DNA of 64,000 nucleotides from Arctopsyche grandis (GCF_051622035.1 NC_135356.1:23466839-23530838), one strand, 5' to 3'; positions 31,085-43,689 are shown, numbered from the stretch's first letter. Made by a program: numbers and translations. The notes: a model not told the origin generated them from the sequence alone.

Positions 31085-31640
31085 GCCGACTAACGAATAC
31101 ATGATCACATGGAATTCTTCAGGATGGGAGACGCCTGGAGACGAGGACTCTGTCAGCGAGGACCACGGTCGGACAGGACGTTTTTGAGAAATGACAGCAT
31201 TCCACAAAGTTAACGGTCTCTCTCTCTGTGTACGCGAGATGAAATGAAACGGACGGGGGCCGAACACGGGCGTGCGGTCGCCCCAGGGCGGAGGCCTGCC
31301 GCCCCACCCCCCACCCCCACCCACCCCGAGAAATGCTTTAGCCTTAGCATAAAGGTAAATATACAAGCTGATGAATAATTCCATCGCATGCTAAAAGCAT
31401 TTTCACGTTAACGTGTTAGCTTACCCGCTCGCAGATGTCTGACCTAAGTAGGCGCTGTGTAGCCGCCTCCTCATCCCCTCTCTCACATTTACTCACACCT
31501 CTATCAACCCCCTCCTTCTCGCGGAGCACCCTTATCCTCCAAACTTCAGCTTCTTTCGCGCTCTGCTCTTGATTTTGGTCAGCATTCCGATCTAATGATT
31601 GCCCAACGGGATGCTACGACATAGGCGTGTGAAAGTACAT
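31085..31640. other. GC-rich unique island, no gene recognised
   Basis: 31090-31330 and 31430-31640 are GC-rich with a C-run block at 31300-31328. The minus-strand ORF here gives a Gly/Pro/Arg-rich peptide without a domain. Possible non-coding regulatory DNA. Confidence 0.35.
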
Positions 31641-31837
31641 ACATTGTACATATGTACATACATACATACATAGGCAACTAAACTTAAGCGATTTTGAAAT
31701 ATTTTAATTAAATTTTATTTTTAAAATAAAGTCTACTTTCTTGGGGGTTATTCTTCAATTATCGGAAAAAGAAAGGTGGCTTACGTTTTAAAAAACAAAT
31801 AATATATATGTTTTTAAGGTTCAAGTATCCGAAATCA

Positions 31838-32078
31838 GATGATATTTTCCACCTCAGTAAACGTAGGTAGACCTATTTGTCTGGTACCCTGCGCTCATGT
31901 ATTTTTTCTGTTTATTTGATATTTTTACTTAATTATTATAATGCGATTATTTTTATATGATTATGTATAAATTGTATATTTTTTTGCCTATATATTTTTA
32001 TTCTCTCTGTTTTATTTTTAACCACTGTGACGCATTAGGGATTGCTTTTATGCCACAATGGTCCAAACTTAAATAACA
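31838..32078 (+). pseudogene. Jockey-like LINE 3' end (RT C-terminus and 3' UTR), degraded
   Basis: GATGATATTTTCCACCTCAG TAAACG and GTCTGGTACCCTGCGCTCAT match the end of the ORF at 33831-34301. CCACTGTGACGCATTAGGG, then TATGCCACAATGGTCC, match the 3' UTR end at 34560-34607. Frame remains are too short to translate sensibly. Confidence 0.7.
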
Positions 32079-32084
32079 TAAAAG

Positions 32085-33220
32085 ATTTTCCGCGGCGCGG
32101 AAAAGGATTTGAAAAAAAACTGCCAGTGAATAAATTAAGAACTGAAAATGGTTTCCAATTTTCACTGAATAATTAAAAAAATAATAATTAAAATCTTTAC
32201 TTACAAATTCAAAACCTACATACATATATGTATGTATACATTTTGTTTTAATTAATTTACATCAAAAATGTATTTGTCTCAAGTAGACTGTTAAAAGACC
32301 GACTCGTATTCAAGTAATTGAAAAAAAATCACTGAGATCTTTTTTTTAGCAACGTTTTAATTATGAAACGTAGGCAAATCGATTGATTTGTTAACACTGA
32401 ATTTTGGGTCGGCTTTACTTTTATTTTATTATTTTCTGAACTGAGAGAGATTTTTTTCTCCGTTTACGAAAGAGAGTGATAACAAATGGAGTGGCAATTA
32501 AAGAGTAGCTTACTCGTCGAAATCATATTCTTTTGTAGGGGGCGCAACACAAACGAAAGTATCGTTATAACAAATACCAGCAAATAAAAGATTGATAACA
32601 TCTGTATAATTTGACGTACCTATGGCCAAATGTAGAAATTCATTGATAAGCGAATAAATGAATACCTTAATTGAAAAAAAACCCACTGTCAAAGCGTTCA
32701 AATAAAAATCTATTGCCTTAACCCCAAAATATGCTAGATTATTAGTTTTCATCTGACTGCGAAATCTATAATTGGAAAAAAAATCTCTAGGAGATTTTAA
32801 GAATGTTCGAAAACAAATCTAGTCTAGTCTAGTCTAGCTTGTACAAACACAAAAATTTTTATGCAACAACTATTATTGTGCGAATATTGCGAATAAGAGT
32901 CAATTAATAGGCATGCTGAATTTTCAAACTTGAGTTTTGAATTTTTAGGTGCGTGAGCTCAAGAAGGTTCGCCACCGATGATATGGTATAATCGATGAAA
33001 ATCCAAAATTCGTGTTTTCCGCTCCGGCCAAATGTACCTTCATAATTGAAAGGTCGAGGCCACAATATGCAAATAGCAATTTCAAATTGAAAATGAAACC
33101 GGCAAAGTTACATTGCATCGTGAGAATGGTCACTACCATGTTGAAGATAAATTATTATGATAAGATGCCAAACTTAAACCATCGTATTACTTTTGTTTTT
33201 TATCGTAACTGTGATGTAGT
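32085..33220. other. AT-rich stretch, no gene recognised
   Basis: Contains a small TCTAG pentamer repeat (32816-32836) and a short repeat end at 32970-33040 (AATCGATGAAAATCCAAAAT ... CGCTCCGGCCAAATGTAC) shared with 28660 and 47760. Confidence 0.45.
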
Positions 33221-33221
33221 A

Positions 33222-33602
33222 TCTATACATATAAAATTGAATGTCTCTTTGTTTGTCTGTCTGTCTCGTATAGGCTCCTAAACCACTCAACCGATTACGA
33301 TGGAACTTTTAGGATTTGTTGTATTCATGTCCGGGAAGATTACTGTGAAAAATGGGAATAAACCTCAATAATAATATTCGTAATTACGATTTTACCGATG
33401 CGATAGTTTGAAGCGCCATTGTGTAGTTAGGGAAATGTGTTCGTTGGTAACCACGTTACCAGTTGGTTTATGACGACACGGCGTTGAAGAGACGTTAGTT
33501 GAGCTCCAACCATCACTTGAAACGGAAACGGGAACGCAACGGGAAAGGGGAACGGGAACGGGAACGGACACGAGAATTGCATGCCTTATTCTGGCTTACA
33601 TA
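33222..33602 (+). mobile_element. Non-autonomous Helitron-like element with 5' TC end
   Basis: It starts TCTATACATATAAAATTGAA TGTCT, preceded by A, as Helitrons insert between A and T. It continues with CTCGTATAGGCTCCTAAACC and ends with the GGGAACGGGAAC run and GCATGCCTTATTCTGGC. The final hairpin and CTAGT seen at 28141 are truncated here. No ORF for Rep/helicase. Confidence 0.65.
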
Positions 33603-33789
33603 TAAAACACTAAAGTTTGTTTGTATGTATGTACCTACGTATTTTTCGTCAACAGTCTATTGTTCTGACGTCATCGAACAAATAATTCGCTTTTTTCCGA
33701 TTCAAAGAATTCGAAGTTCCTGGGGGCGTAGGCACCAAGGGTGAAGCCCTAGGGCTTCGCCCCCTAGAGGGAGCAGACACCGAGGGTGT
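33603..33789 (+). repeat. Repeat unit with GC hairpin
   Basis: It begins TATAAAACACTAAAGTTTGT and includes GGGTGAAGCCCTAGGGCTTC GCCC (33739-33762), an 11-bp-arm near-palindrome. It abuts the Helitron-like element on the left and the LINE on the right, so it may be a further Helitron-like fragment. Confidence 0.45.
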
Positions 33790-33794
33790 AGATA

Positions 33795-34624
33795 AGAAGC
33801 TAGAGAAGTAAGCTAGAGTATAATGCGATTGTGTGGAATCCGCATGAAGCAAATTACTCTCTGATGATTGAGAAAGTGCAAAAAGCATTTCTTCGTTTCC
33901 TATATAGGAAAGAATATGGGTATTACCCATATCTCTACCCCACTCCTTTCCTTTTGGGCATGCTTGGGTATAATTCCCTTGAACTTCGGAGAAACTTCTC
34001 ATTAATTCGTTTCGTTCTCCTGCTCTTACGTGGTAATACGTCATGCCCGTTGTTGCTGGAGCAGTTGGGGCTTTATGTCCCTATTCACTATGTGCGTGGT
34101 AGACATCATCATTTGCTGGCTGTACCTCCTGCCCGCACAGTCCTTTTTCGAATGGCTCCTATTCCAAGAGCTATCCGACTTCTTAATGAAATCGTTGCTG
34201 CCGAGACTGAATGTGATATTTTCCACCTTAGTGAGCGTAAATTGTCGGAAATTACTCTAACCCATTTATCTGGTAGTCTGCGCTCATCATTGTTTTCATG
34301 ATTGATTGTGATTTATGAGTGAAATTTTGATTAACTCTCTTCCATTTGGGCCTTACAGGGATGTTTTGTATTTGTAGTTGTTTCTTACATATTTATTGAA
34401 ACTGGCTGTAGGTGCAAGGCATTCCTTATGCTATATTTTATTTGATATTTTTACTTTATCTGTTATTATAAATGCTATTTTTTATGTATGTATGGATGTA
34501 TTTATGTTTATGTTTAATTGTTATTTTGTTTTTTTTTCTTTTTTGTGTTATATTTTTTGACCATTGTGGCGCTTTAGGAATTCCTGTTATGCCACAATGG
34601 TCTGTTTAAAATAAATAAATAAAT
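33795..34624 (+). pseudogene. 5'-truncated Jockey-like LINE: RT C-terminus and 3' UTR
   Basis: The open part 33831-34301 (156 codons) begins in WNPHEANYSLMIEKVQKAF, then YPTPFLLGMLGYNSLELRRN, LLLLRGNTSCPLLLEQLGLY and VPPARTVLFRMAPIPRAIRL. This is the C-terminal segment downstream of the RT catalytic domain in Jockey-group LINEs. The catalytic RT and endonuclease are absent. About 320 bp of 3' UTR follow, ending GACCATTGTGGCGCTTTAGG ... CCACAATGGTCTG (an imperfect stem) and an AAATAAATAAAT tail near 34610. Sister copies lie at 14170, 31838 and 50262. Confidence 0.82.
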
Positions 34625-34689
34625 ATATATTTTTTATAAGAGACTTACTACATATGTTTGTTTGTTCGTGACAGTCAATTTAATAAAAA

Positions 34690-34829
34690 TAAAAACAAAT
34701 GAGTATTCAAATAAATTTATATAAAATAAAACTATTCAAATGAATTTAATAAAATGTTTACTATTAGATTAGTCATGTTTAAGCGGTTTATATTACAAAT
34801 ACCGAGCGAAGGCGGGAAATAAAGCTAGT
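34690..34829 (+). mobile_element. CTAGT/hairpin family fragment (right half)
   Basis: Matches 6885-7000 closely: AATTTAATAAAATGTTTACT ATTAGAT, AGTCATGTTTAAGCGGTTTA, TACCGAGCGAAGGCGGG, and end AAAGCTAGT. The left terminus is not recognisable. Confidence 0.6.
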
Positions 34830-34839
34830 AAATCATAAA

Positions 34840-35660
34840 ACGAGTGTAGATAGTCATCCCATGCAACGTTTGACAAAAGCGACAAAAATTTTCATATTTT
34901 TCCATCATTGCTATTCTTTCGCGTAAACCTGAACCTCCCCAATATGGGATAACTGACCTATAAAATTCTAACCTCGATATTCAGCTCTCGAATCAGACTT
35001 TGATGTTGAATATTACATGTGAACATATTGAAACTTTGCAAAGTCTACCACTCATTCAGCCCCAATTTGCCCCCCCCCCCCTCTCGCTTTGGCAAATTAT
35101 GCATAACAATTCGGTTATTATGCACTGTTGCTTACGAAGTTAGCACATTCAACACGTTCTTCAACACGAGGGTAGATGATTGAGTTCGAAAGTGCAAGGG
35201 GTAATATTGGAGGAGGTAAAAGGCGGGGGGGGGGGGTGGATTTTCAGAACATTCTTGTCCAGCTCGAAGGTCTAAAGTTGGCGACATTATCGCCGTCCGT
35301 TCATTACAGCTGGGGTCCCCCAAGTTGGTCCCCGGCCAAGACCTCTGCTTAATATATGGCCGGGGGAAAAGTTGCCGATAGTTCACCGCACACCGTCCTG
35401 GGTCCATAATGCACAAAGTTTCCGATACTTTTGAGGGAGGGTGGGGGAAGGGCTCGTCACTGCGGCGACCCACCGATTGGGAAGCCGTGGATGCTGTCTG
35501 CGACACTTGCACATATTGCTATGTATAATTGTACCAAATTCACTCCATTGTATCAAAGCTGACTCCCAAGTTTATAATCTCTCAAATATTGTTCCATTCT
35601 ACGGCTGTTAATGCTCGATTGTATTATCTCAATTGATTAATACGCATGTATACATACATA
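34840..35660. other. GC-richer island, no gene recognised
   Basis: 35030-35515 is GC-rich with C/G homopolymer runs. The minus-strand ORF (126 codons) has no domain. Confidence 0.35.
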
Positions 35661-35666
35661 CATACA

Positions 35667-36605
35667 TATTTTCGATACAAATTGAGGGCACATGTATGAA
35701 AACTTGCACAAGACAAAAGTTCTGCTTCCGGTTGTCAGATTTTGTTCAAATTTTTTTTATTACTTAAAATCACTATCAGTATTATACTCATTAAATATCA
35801 AGAAAATAAAAATAATTTTTAAGGTCAAAATAAAATAATGAAATATTGTTTTAAAAAAAAAATACTACTTCTGGTTTACGAATTCTGACCAAAACCTTAG
35901 CAGCTCTAAGTTAGTACATTAAAAATAAAAATATGAATTTTCAGCTTAATACGTTCAGGGGTGTGGACAGAGTAGTGGGCACAACATTTTTGACCTTTCT
36001 ACGAGGAAAAAATCCCACTTCCGGTTCATTAAATTTAGTGGTTTTTTATTATTTTTACTTAAAATCTCTATTTTTATTTTAATAAATATCAAGAAGATTA
36101 AAATAATTTAAAAGGTCAAAATAAAATAATTAAAAAATAATCAAAAATTGTTTTACAAAAAATACTACTTCCGGTTTACGAATTCTGTCCAAAACCCTAG
36201 CAGCTCTAAGTTATTACGTAAAGAATAGTAATATAATTTTTTTTTACTTAAAATCACTATCTTCATTATACACAATTTATATCAAGAACCTTAAAATAAT
36301 TTAAAAGTTCAAAATAAAATAATGAAAAATTGTTTTAATAAAAATACTATTTCCGGTTTATGAATTCTGACCCAAACCTTAGCAGCTCTAAGTTAGAACA
36401 TAAAGAATAAAAATATGAATTTTGAACTTAATACGTTCAGGGGTATGGACACAGTTGTGGGCACATACACACATATTTTTTCTAGATCAAGAAAACGTGA
36501 TCAGTAATCGATTCTGAATTCGAATCAGTCAAAATCTCGAGTTCGAATTTTCGCATGATCACAAAACTTCATCAATTGTTACTACGTACATAGATAAAGT
36601 AAAAA
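35667..36605 (+). repeat. Unclassified repeat (ACTTCCGGT family) with internal tandem copies
   Basis: The block TACTTC(C/T)GGTTTACGAATTCTG AC...AAAACC(T)TAGCAGCTCTAAGTTA recurs at about 35865, 36165 and 36345, separated by AT-rich spacers containing AATAAAATAATGAAA. ACGTTCAGGGGT is present twice. The end block (AGTCAAAATCTCGAGTTCG ... TTGTTACTACGTACATAGAT) matches 9545-9620. Non-coding; likely an element with internal subterminal repeats. Confidence 0.65.
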
Positions 36606-36609
36606 GTAT

Positions 36610-38020
36610 TATATGTATTGAAACTTGGCACGTTCGATAAAAAGTCAATCGAGGGCGTTTAGCCTCATCCTGTTTTTATAACTTTAGCTTTTCTTTGAAT
36701 CATGTAATATTTTCAGCTAATTTCATTTATTATATATTTCTGAAAAAAATAACTTGACCATAACTACTTCAAAAACTTTTTTTGGGACCGTCAGTACAAA
36801 TTTTGATAGATTATTTCGGTAGAAGTGATTCGTAAATGAACACTAAAAAAATCTTTTATTTTATTTTATGTTTGTAGAGTTCCAGAATTTTGTGTTTTGT
36901 CACTTTATTTAGAGCAGTCTAATTCTTCGATGCGCAGTACATTTAGTAATTTTACTCTGCTAATGTAACTATAGGCTTGCCCGGCATCAAAGAGTCTTAG
37001 TGATAAATATATTCTTGTCGATACCCTCATTCCTGAGGATATCGGTTTTATAAATTGGTTTTCCAATGAGGAATTTGGACGCTCCAGAACATCTCTCTTC
37101 AAGATTTCCTGCGCCAAGTGACATGTCCACATGTAGGTTATGTTTGGCCAAATCACTTCAATAGTTGGATATATTTATATCTATTAGTGAATTGAAAACG
37201 TATGTGAGAAAGTATAAAATCTTGAAATATTAAGTCTATCTGAGATGCGAGATAATAATAAAAGTAAATAAACGGAGTAAAAAAAGGAAATTGTTATAAC
37301 TGTTAAATGTTTACCCTGTGAATTGTGAAGGGGCGGTAGAAAAGCGTATTTGAATATGTAGCTTTGGATATTTCAATCTGACATAATATTTCGATATAAT
37401 TTTTAATGAATTCATTGATGATTAAATTCCTCTAGCTCTATGTCGGAGACAAACTTACTTCAATGCTAACCAACCACCCCCTCCCCCTCCCCCCCCCTCC
37501 CTCCCCCAACCCGACCCTCTCCGTATATCGTTAAGATGTCAAAGCGACCTGAAAAGTAGAAGTGATTCAAAATCAAATCACAGTTTTTGTGGCGGGCAGG
37601 AATGTTACTGAACTAACAGAGGGAAACTAATAAAAAGCTTGTAATTAATTAAAAGTTTTGACCAAAACTAACAACACAAATAGACAGTGTCGACGTTACA
37701 CATAGTTTTTAACTTTATTTCAAATGGGTTTGTGAATATATAAAAAAAACCGTTCCATATCCAACACATCTATAACTTTCTATATTGACGTGAAATTTGC
37801 GACGATGTTGACAAAGATATGACAGTAAAGGATACTGGTGAGACATTTGTTCCATATTTTGCATATACATATAATATAAATGCACTTTGACCGATTCAAA
37901 TACTACCCCTTATAGTAACCGTTCCCTCTCGTTTTTTATCTATATATTCAGCAAATTAAATAAAATCATGCAATTATAACAAAGTCACACTTATACTACC
38001 AATATGTATGTAGGTCACAT
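36610..38020. other. AT-rich stretch with a repeat copy and a C-rich tract
   Basis: 37275-37640 is related to 30630-30910 and 14385-14470. A pyrimidine tract of about 60 bp lies at 37468-37520. No gene is recognised. Confidence 0.4.
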
Positions 38021-38029
38021 CAGTCTACT

Positions 38030-38620
38030 CTACAAATGGGCACTCTTAAATATTAATACTTCAATGGTTTCGAGTATGAAGCTCACGTGAAACGAGCGTC
38101 TGAAAAAAGGTGACACGCGTAGGCTTTTGCAGGGGGAGGGAGTGGGCGCTTTTTTAATGTCCATTGTCCACGTGTGTGTATATATTAATCTTTGTCCCCG
38201 GATAAGTGCCGAGGGAATAAAATCGGACGACAGGCCGTAGAAGGTCCTTTGAGCTGAGATGGATGGACAATGCATCACGAGGAGGAGGGGGAGGACGTTG
38301 GCTCACTCATTCTGGCAATTTCCACTGGAGATTTTCAAAAGCGTCATAACAAAGGGTAATAGAGTTAGAAGGCTCGCGGGCACACAAAAGGTGGCCGAGA
38401 GTTAATATATTCTTCGGGGGTTGGCAGCCCTGCCCTGTCGAAAGGGGTAGGTAGTTGGCGCCCTGCGCGAACTCGCTATGAAAGGTTTTTGTTGTCACAC
38501 CGAGACCGGGCCATTTTTCACGGCGGGACCTCTCTCTCCTGTAAATATCGATCGGTGGGACCCTCGCCGATACACAGGTGAGACCCTTTGCCCTGCCCTA
38601 CCTATGTACAACCCTCCCGC
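38030..38620. other. GC-rich unique island, no gene recognised
   Basis: Elevated GC throughout. Short ORFs on both strands lack domains. Confidence 0.35.
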
Positions 38621-39219
38621 ACCCCCTCTCCACCAGTCTCAAAAAAAAAAATAAGAAGTAAGTTGCTCGAGCTTTATTCGCATCAAAAGGAGCGTTTTGT
38701 GAGTAGAAGGGATTCGCACAATACCCGGCCAAAACTCCACACACCCCCTAAAATCTTGCTACTCCCTACCCCCCCCCCCCTTTCTTCGTTGGTTGCCTTC
38801 TTCTCAATCGAATTATATATATATTTCTACCCCCTGTCGTATAATGATGTCACATTTGACGTTTTATTTTTTTCTTCTGTCGCTACAGATTGTCTGAAAT
38901 TGCGAGGGAGTTAGATCCAAGTCTTCTTCTTCTTCTTAACCCTTTGCACCCTTTGTTTCGAGTCTCATTGAGAAATTTTATTGATCTTTATATAAAATTT
39001 CAAATATAAATTACAGTGTACTTATAAATTGTGATTTTCCGAGTTTGAAATCAAATCTTTTTTTTTTAAATTTCAACAAAAACGCTTGCTTCGACAAAAG
39101 ACAAGTCCACTCCCTTACACATCAAAACGCGTATTACAATCGGGTCTGCCTCGTTCTACCGGCTTGAAATATCTCGAGACTCGTTTTACCGACTTTTTCG
39201 GTGTATCTCGCCGTCAAGT

Positions 39220-39460
39220 GTGTATGTTAAAATATATGTTACAATCGAAGTGTTTCTTCCAGTTGTTATTATATTTTGACTAGTTGGAATATAAACCATC
39301 TTACCTGGTACCAACTATCGTTATAGTTGAAGTGTATTTTCAGTTGCAATATATTTTGACTAGTTGGAATATATTCTGCATAATTTCATTCAAACTGATT
39401 AAAATATATTACAACTGAAAATACAGTTCAACTTTAATTTGGTACTAGGTTAGATGGAGA
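39220..39460. repeat. Local direct and inverted repeats around TTTTGACTAGTTGGAATATA
   Basis: The segment TTGACTAGTTGGAATAT with its flank occurs at about 39278 and 39356. AGTTGAAGTGTATTTTCAGT TGCAATATATTTT (39327-39359) is inverted at about 39400-39434. A further inverted piece (ACAACTGAAAATACACTTCG) lies near 39746. Probably fold-back element remains. Confidence 0.55.
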
Positions 39461-40089
39461 GGTTAGATTTCGTAAAAACGCCATTCGACTAGTAAATTGA
39501 GTTTGAAAGTCACAATTTTGTCTTAAACATATTCTTGAGTTACGTAATACGGCATACGGCATACGTAATACGGCACTCATTACCTTTATTCGAAATACCT
39601 TTCTCAAAAATTAACGCATTATTGAATTCTAAAGCATTCATTAAAACACCAGAGATGTCAAAACGAAACTGTTATATTACAACTGGCGCACATTATTAGT
39701 GTGCGAATATGAATGGACTAAATCGCCAGTTGACCAATAGATTACAACTGAAAATACACTTCGACTGTAACATGTAACATATGCGAATGATCATAATTTG
39801 CCTTGTATATTAAACATATTACATACATGTATACAAAAATTGTATACAATATATGTAAATATGTATAATACGAACTTCTGTTCAAACAGACATTTTAAGT
39901 AGGTCGAACGGAGCACACCGATCACAATTATGTGTTGTTGAAATGCATCAAGAATGAAACCCTTTATAATTGGAAAAGCAAAAAATCCTATTTCATTTAA
40001 GAGAACTTAAATAAAAAAATTCTATTTAAGAATGATTAAATAGAAATTTAATCTGATTTTTGATTATTAAAACCAAAAAGGAGATATAT

Positions 40090-40560
40090 GGATAGAGAGA
40101 TCTTCCAAGATTAGTTCAAGAGTCAATAGATTCCTGAAGTGAGAGATTTTTTTAAAAAGTAAAGGTTTGCCACAGAAAGCAGTATTGTTAATAGGTATTC
40201 CAAAACTCTTGCTGAGGAAGATGATGACTTGATCGATTTCTGGAAGAAAAATGAGTATATTGGATACTACACACAGAATAGTAAAATCTTGGTCGAAAGT
40301 AAAACCAGTAAGTAACACTGGTTTGATCATGGAGGAATTTTAATATTCCTAACATGGAAATACATAGATTTATCAGATTTTGAAGAGATCGAGGCAGGTG
40401 ATATATGTATGTATCTGAAATATGCAGATTAATGGAAAATTTAAAATTCTTTGATAATGTAGATTGGGAAAACATCGAAGAGGGGTTTGATCTCGATTCA
40501 AATGATCCGGGATTTCAGTGAACGAGTGATTCGAATATCGTTTCTATAAACACTCAAACA
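40090..40560 (+). pseudogene. Tigger/jerky-like (pogo group) transposase relic
   Basis: One frame gives FLKSKGLPQKAVLLI at 40152-40196, like the block before the second catalytic Asp (xLPxKAxLLxDN) of Tigger/jerky DDE transposases. After frameshifts, 40455-40518 gives NVDWENIEEGFDLDSNDPGF, followed after one stop by TSDSNIVSI, like the C-terminal ...D.ndPGyQ.ltDeeIv block. The DNAPSHP segment itself is lost. The gene is clearly dead. The call rests on two short blocks in the right order. Confidence 0.45.
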
Positions 40561-40564
40561 ATAA

Positions 40565-41590
40565 AAGAGATATCAAAAATTGACAGTTCGGATTATCGGA
40601 TTGCCCATATTCCGCTGCATTAACCTGGATAATCCAAAGTACACTATATTCTTAATTAAAAATTCTATCAAGTCAAAGACGCTACCTTAGCTTAAAATAA
40701 AATAAAATAAAATGAAAATAACTGAATATCAAAACGTTGGCTTTTGAGGAAGCCATCAAAGAATTTTTAATATATTCAGGATTTTGTTTATTTTTATATA
40801 TTTAAAAGAACCATTGGCGTGAAAATTGATTAATTATTATTTTCTTTAATCTCCGCAGCATGAAGGCTACCGATCGCCGGTTTACGGTGTAAATCAATCG
40901 ACATAGAAAGTGCAATTTTCGAGCGGAACGAAGTTATAAGGTATTCAATTTTCGTTCGATGAAATTCTCTGAAAATATTCATGATGGAAAAATTCAAGAG
41001 TTGCTTGCGGAATTTTCACGCCTTTTTCTCTGACTCCCCTTGGAGGAATTCTGAAAATTTCGTTCGATTCTCTCTCCGGCGCCAAAGCTGGAAATCGGTC
41101 GGCTAATTAAACGGACGTCGACAAAAAAGTGGCAAAAAAAAGTAATTCATAAAAGCGTGAAACCCGTTGGAAAATCATGACGCGAAAATTGCATCTGAAT
41201 TTGTAATGAGGAAATGGGACGGTGGCGAGTTCCAGTCGAATTAAAAATTAAATATCCGGTTTTGAGCCTACGGCCGGTCGACCATACCAATGATGCTCGT
41301 TTGAGCTTGCATAATTACATTTTCGTTTTATACATAAATACATATGCAATGTTTATATTATATACATCGTACATATATTATTGATTTTGATTTTTAAATG
41401 CTTTTTATTATTACTAAATTTTGTTCAAAATACTTCTTATATCCATTTTATTAGTTACTGATGTACTGATCATTTTCTATTTTAGAATTTTTATTTTTAT
41501 TTTGTTAGTATAGTATTATATTATTCTAATGTTAATGTACATCATAATAGGAAAAAGAGGTCAAAAAACTTTTTACAATTCTTACATATA
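40565..41590. other. Unique sequence, GC-richer in 40860-41290, no gene recognised
   Basis: No ORF of interest. 40860-41290 is non-repetitive and compositionally distinct, a candidate conserved non-coding element. Confidence 0.35.
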
Positions 41591-41598
41591 CATATACT

Positions 41599-41830
41599 AG
41601 CTGAACCCGGCATGCGTTGCAATGCCACAATAACGCATGCAATTCCTGCTCCCGTTCCCGTTCCCGCTCCCATTTCCGTTCTCATTCCCGTTCCCATTTG
41701 TCGGAAAAACGCAGGGAGCGAACACATTTGAAATTATTAAATTATTTGTTTATTTTACCCTAAAAAACATTTGAAATTATTGCGTTGCAATGCCATTCAT
41801 TCCAGTTTTTCCCGTTTCCGTTCCTGTTTT
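41599..41830 (-). mobile_element. Non-autonomous Helitron-like element (3' end at 41599)
   Basis: On the minus strand it ends GGCATTGCAACGCATGCC GGGTTCAGCTAGT: a 5-bp GGCAT/ATGCC stem, then 8 bases, then CTAGT. The inside has a CCCGTTCCC minisatellite (41648-41695) and the AGCGAACACATTTGAAATT block, partly duplicated at 41763-41780. Related to 4791-5095. Confidence 0.6.
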
Positions 41831-41999
41831 TACACGAATAAAGTAGATAGTTTTCCGATGCGTGAGCAGACCACATACTCCGGCTATTTTCATAAACTCC
41901 TTTGCAGTAAAAGAGTTTCCAGTCTTGCATCCCGTTGCTCGTCTGTTTCTTTCGTGCTTCAGGTGCAGATTGACCAATCGCTATTCGTTTGGATGGCAT

Positions 42000-43110
42000 A
42001 ATTAATTTATTAAAATCTTTTTCTCTTTGTCCGGAAGGTTAATACCTATTTTTGTATGAAGGCTTACACTTATATTTAAAGACATCGGTCCGTCCGTCCA
42101 TAATAAAATGATATCCTGTTTTTAACTATTCAGCTTCTTAGAGTATTATTTTTAAATAAAACGAACATCCCTGCCAGCAGCTAAACAATGTCTTGCTTAG
42201 AGAAAAGTATTTATTATACAGTAATTTCATACAAAAATAGTCCCGATGAACCGGCGTAGCAGGTACTAATAGCATAAGTATTCATTAAAGTTATTTCCTT
42301 TTAAAAGATGCGAAAACAATATCAATTTCTTGACTGGTATTCGTCCTGTATTAGTTGAAAAAAAAAGGTTGACGCCCAAAATAATAAAGGACGAAAAGAA
42401 CTCACTTAGCACAAACTTAGTTAGTTATATGCTAATTATGTACATTGTCATGTTTTTCTATTTTTGTTTTCAAAATCGACCAAAAATGACACATATCCAT
42501 AAATTTCGGATTAAGGTTATTAGTTATACGTCGCATATACAATTTTTTAATATTAAAATAAAATATTCTTACCTCGATTTTATGTACATATACATATATG
42601 TAGAATATGTTTCGCACAAATTAGTCGCAAATTCTAATACTAAGATGATTAATTGTCATTATACATATGTATGTACTTTTTTAATATAATCATATTATTA
42701 TTTATGACGTCCGCTCGCATTTTCATTTCGCGCTGTGTAATTAATATTTTCATTTGCCGACAGTTTCTTTCGTAATCTCATTATCCGGGGTCGATTTCAC
42801 CCCGCGAAGTCGCGATGGGGTTGGCGCGATCCGCGGCACGAGACCGCCTTGTTTTTACCCCGATTGTAATCTAGCTATATTGCATTTCGACGATTGCAAT
42901 AGAAGTGCATTATTCTGTTAATGCGTCGGTGCGAAACGACCCGACAGTGGGAGGAGGGGAGGATGCGCGCCCCGGGAGACCCCAAAACCATCACATATTT
43001 CCCCCCCTTGTCCATAAAACGGCGCTTTTCAAACTGAGAAAGACTGACCTTCGCAATATCCGTTGAATTGTACCGTTTCACTTATATATTTTTATTTTCA
43101 ATTGAGTCGA
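42000..43110. other. Unique sequence, no gene recognised
   Basis: AT-rich to 42700, then a GC-rich island (42715-43080) containing GTGTAATTAATATTTTCATT next to CCGGGGTCGATTTCACCCCG, a small GC stem. No domain-like translation is seen. Confidence 0.35.
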
Positions 43111-43179
43111 ATATTACGATACCACCAAGTATTGGATTTCCATCAATATTTTATCCTTACATATGTACATATGTATATT

Positions 43180-43597
43180 GACATGCCTGAAGAAAAAGAT
43201 CTTCGATCAACGTATTTTGCCAGTGATGACGTATGGATGTGAAACTTGGACATTGAACGCCAAATTGCTACACAAATTCCAATGCACTCAAAGAAGTATG
43301 GAACATTGGTTGTGGATATAGTATATAGAGTGAAGAGATTGAAATAGCAATGGGCAAGACACGTGGCTAGAAAAATGAACGAAATTTAGACAAAAGAAGT
43401 GCTAGAATGGTACCTGAAAGAATGCAAAAGGGTAAAAGGAAGACCGCAGGGAAGATGGGTAGACGAAATTAGGAAAATGTGTCGAGTGAGACGGATGAGA
43501 ATTGCGCATAACAGAGACGAGTGGAAGCGTGTTGGATAGGCCTTCATCCATCAGTGGATGGTGAGCGACTATAGATGATGATGATGATGATGATATT
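43180..43597 (+). pseudogene. RTE-like LINE 3' end with (GATGAT)n tail
   Basis: In-frame remains read FDQRILPVMTYGCETWTLN, then QWARHVARKMNE, VKGRPQGRWVDEIRK, HNRDEWKRVG and end near HQWMVSDYR. These are the C-terminal blocks after the RT domain in RTE/BovB-type LINEs. Several stops and a small deletion after SMEH break the frame. The sequence ends in GATGATGATGATGATGATG, the short-repeat tail typical of RTE elements. Confidence 0.78.
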
Positions 43598-43689
43598 GAT
43601 ATAGATTTGACAGTGATCGATAATAGTGATTCCCATATTTGAAGAAGTAAGACAAACTTGTCTTTTTTGTAAATAGAAAATCGCACGGA

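Noticed and set aside
31046-31384. A 112-codon minus-strand ORF
   Set aside because: Gly/Pro/Arg-rich translation of a C-run block with no domain.
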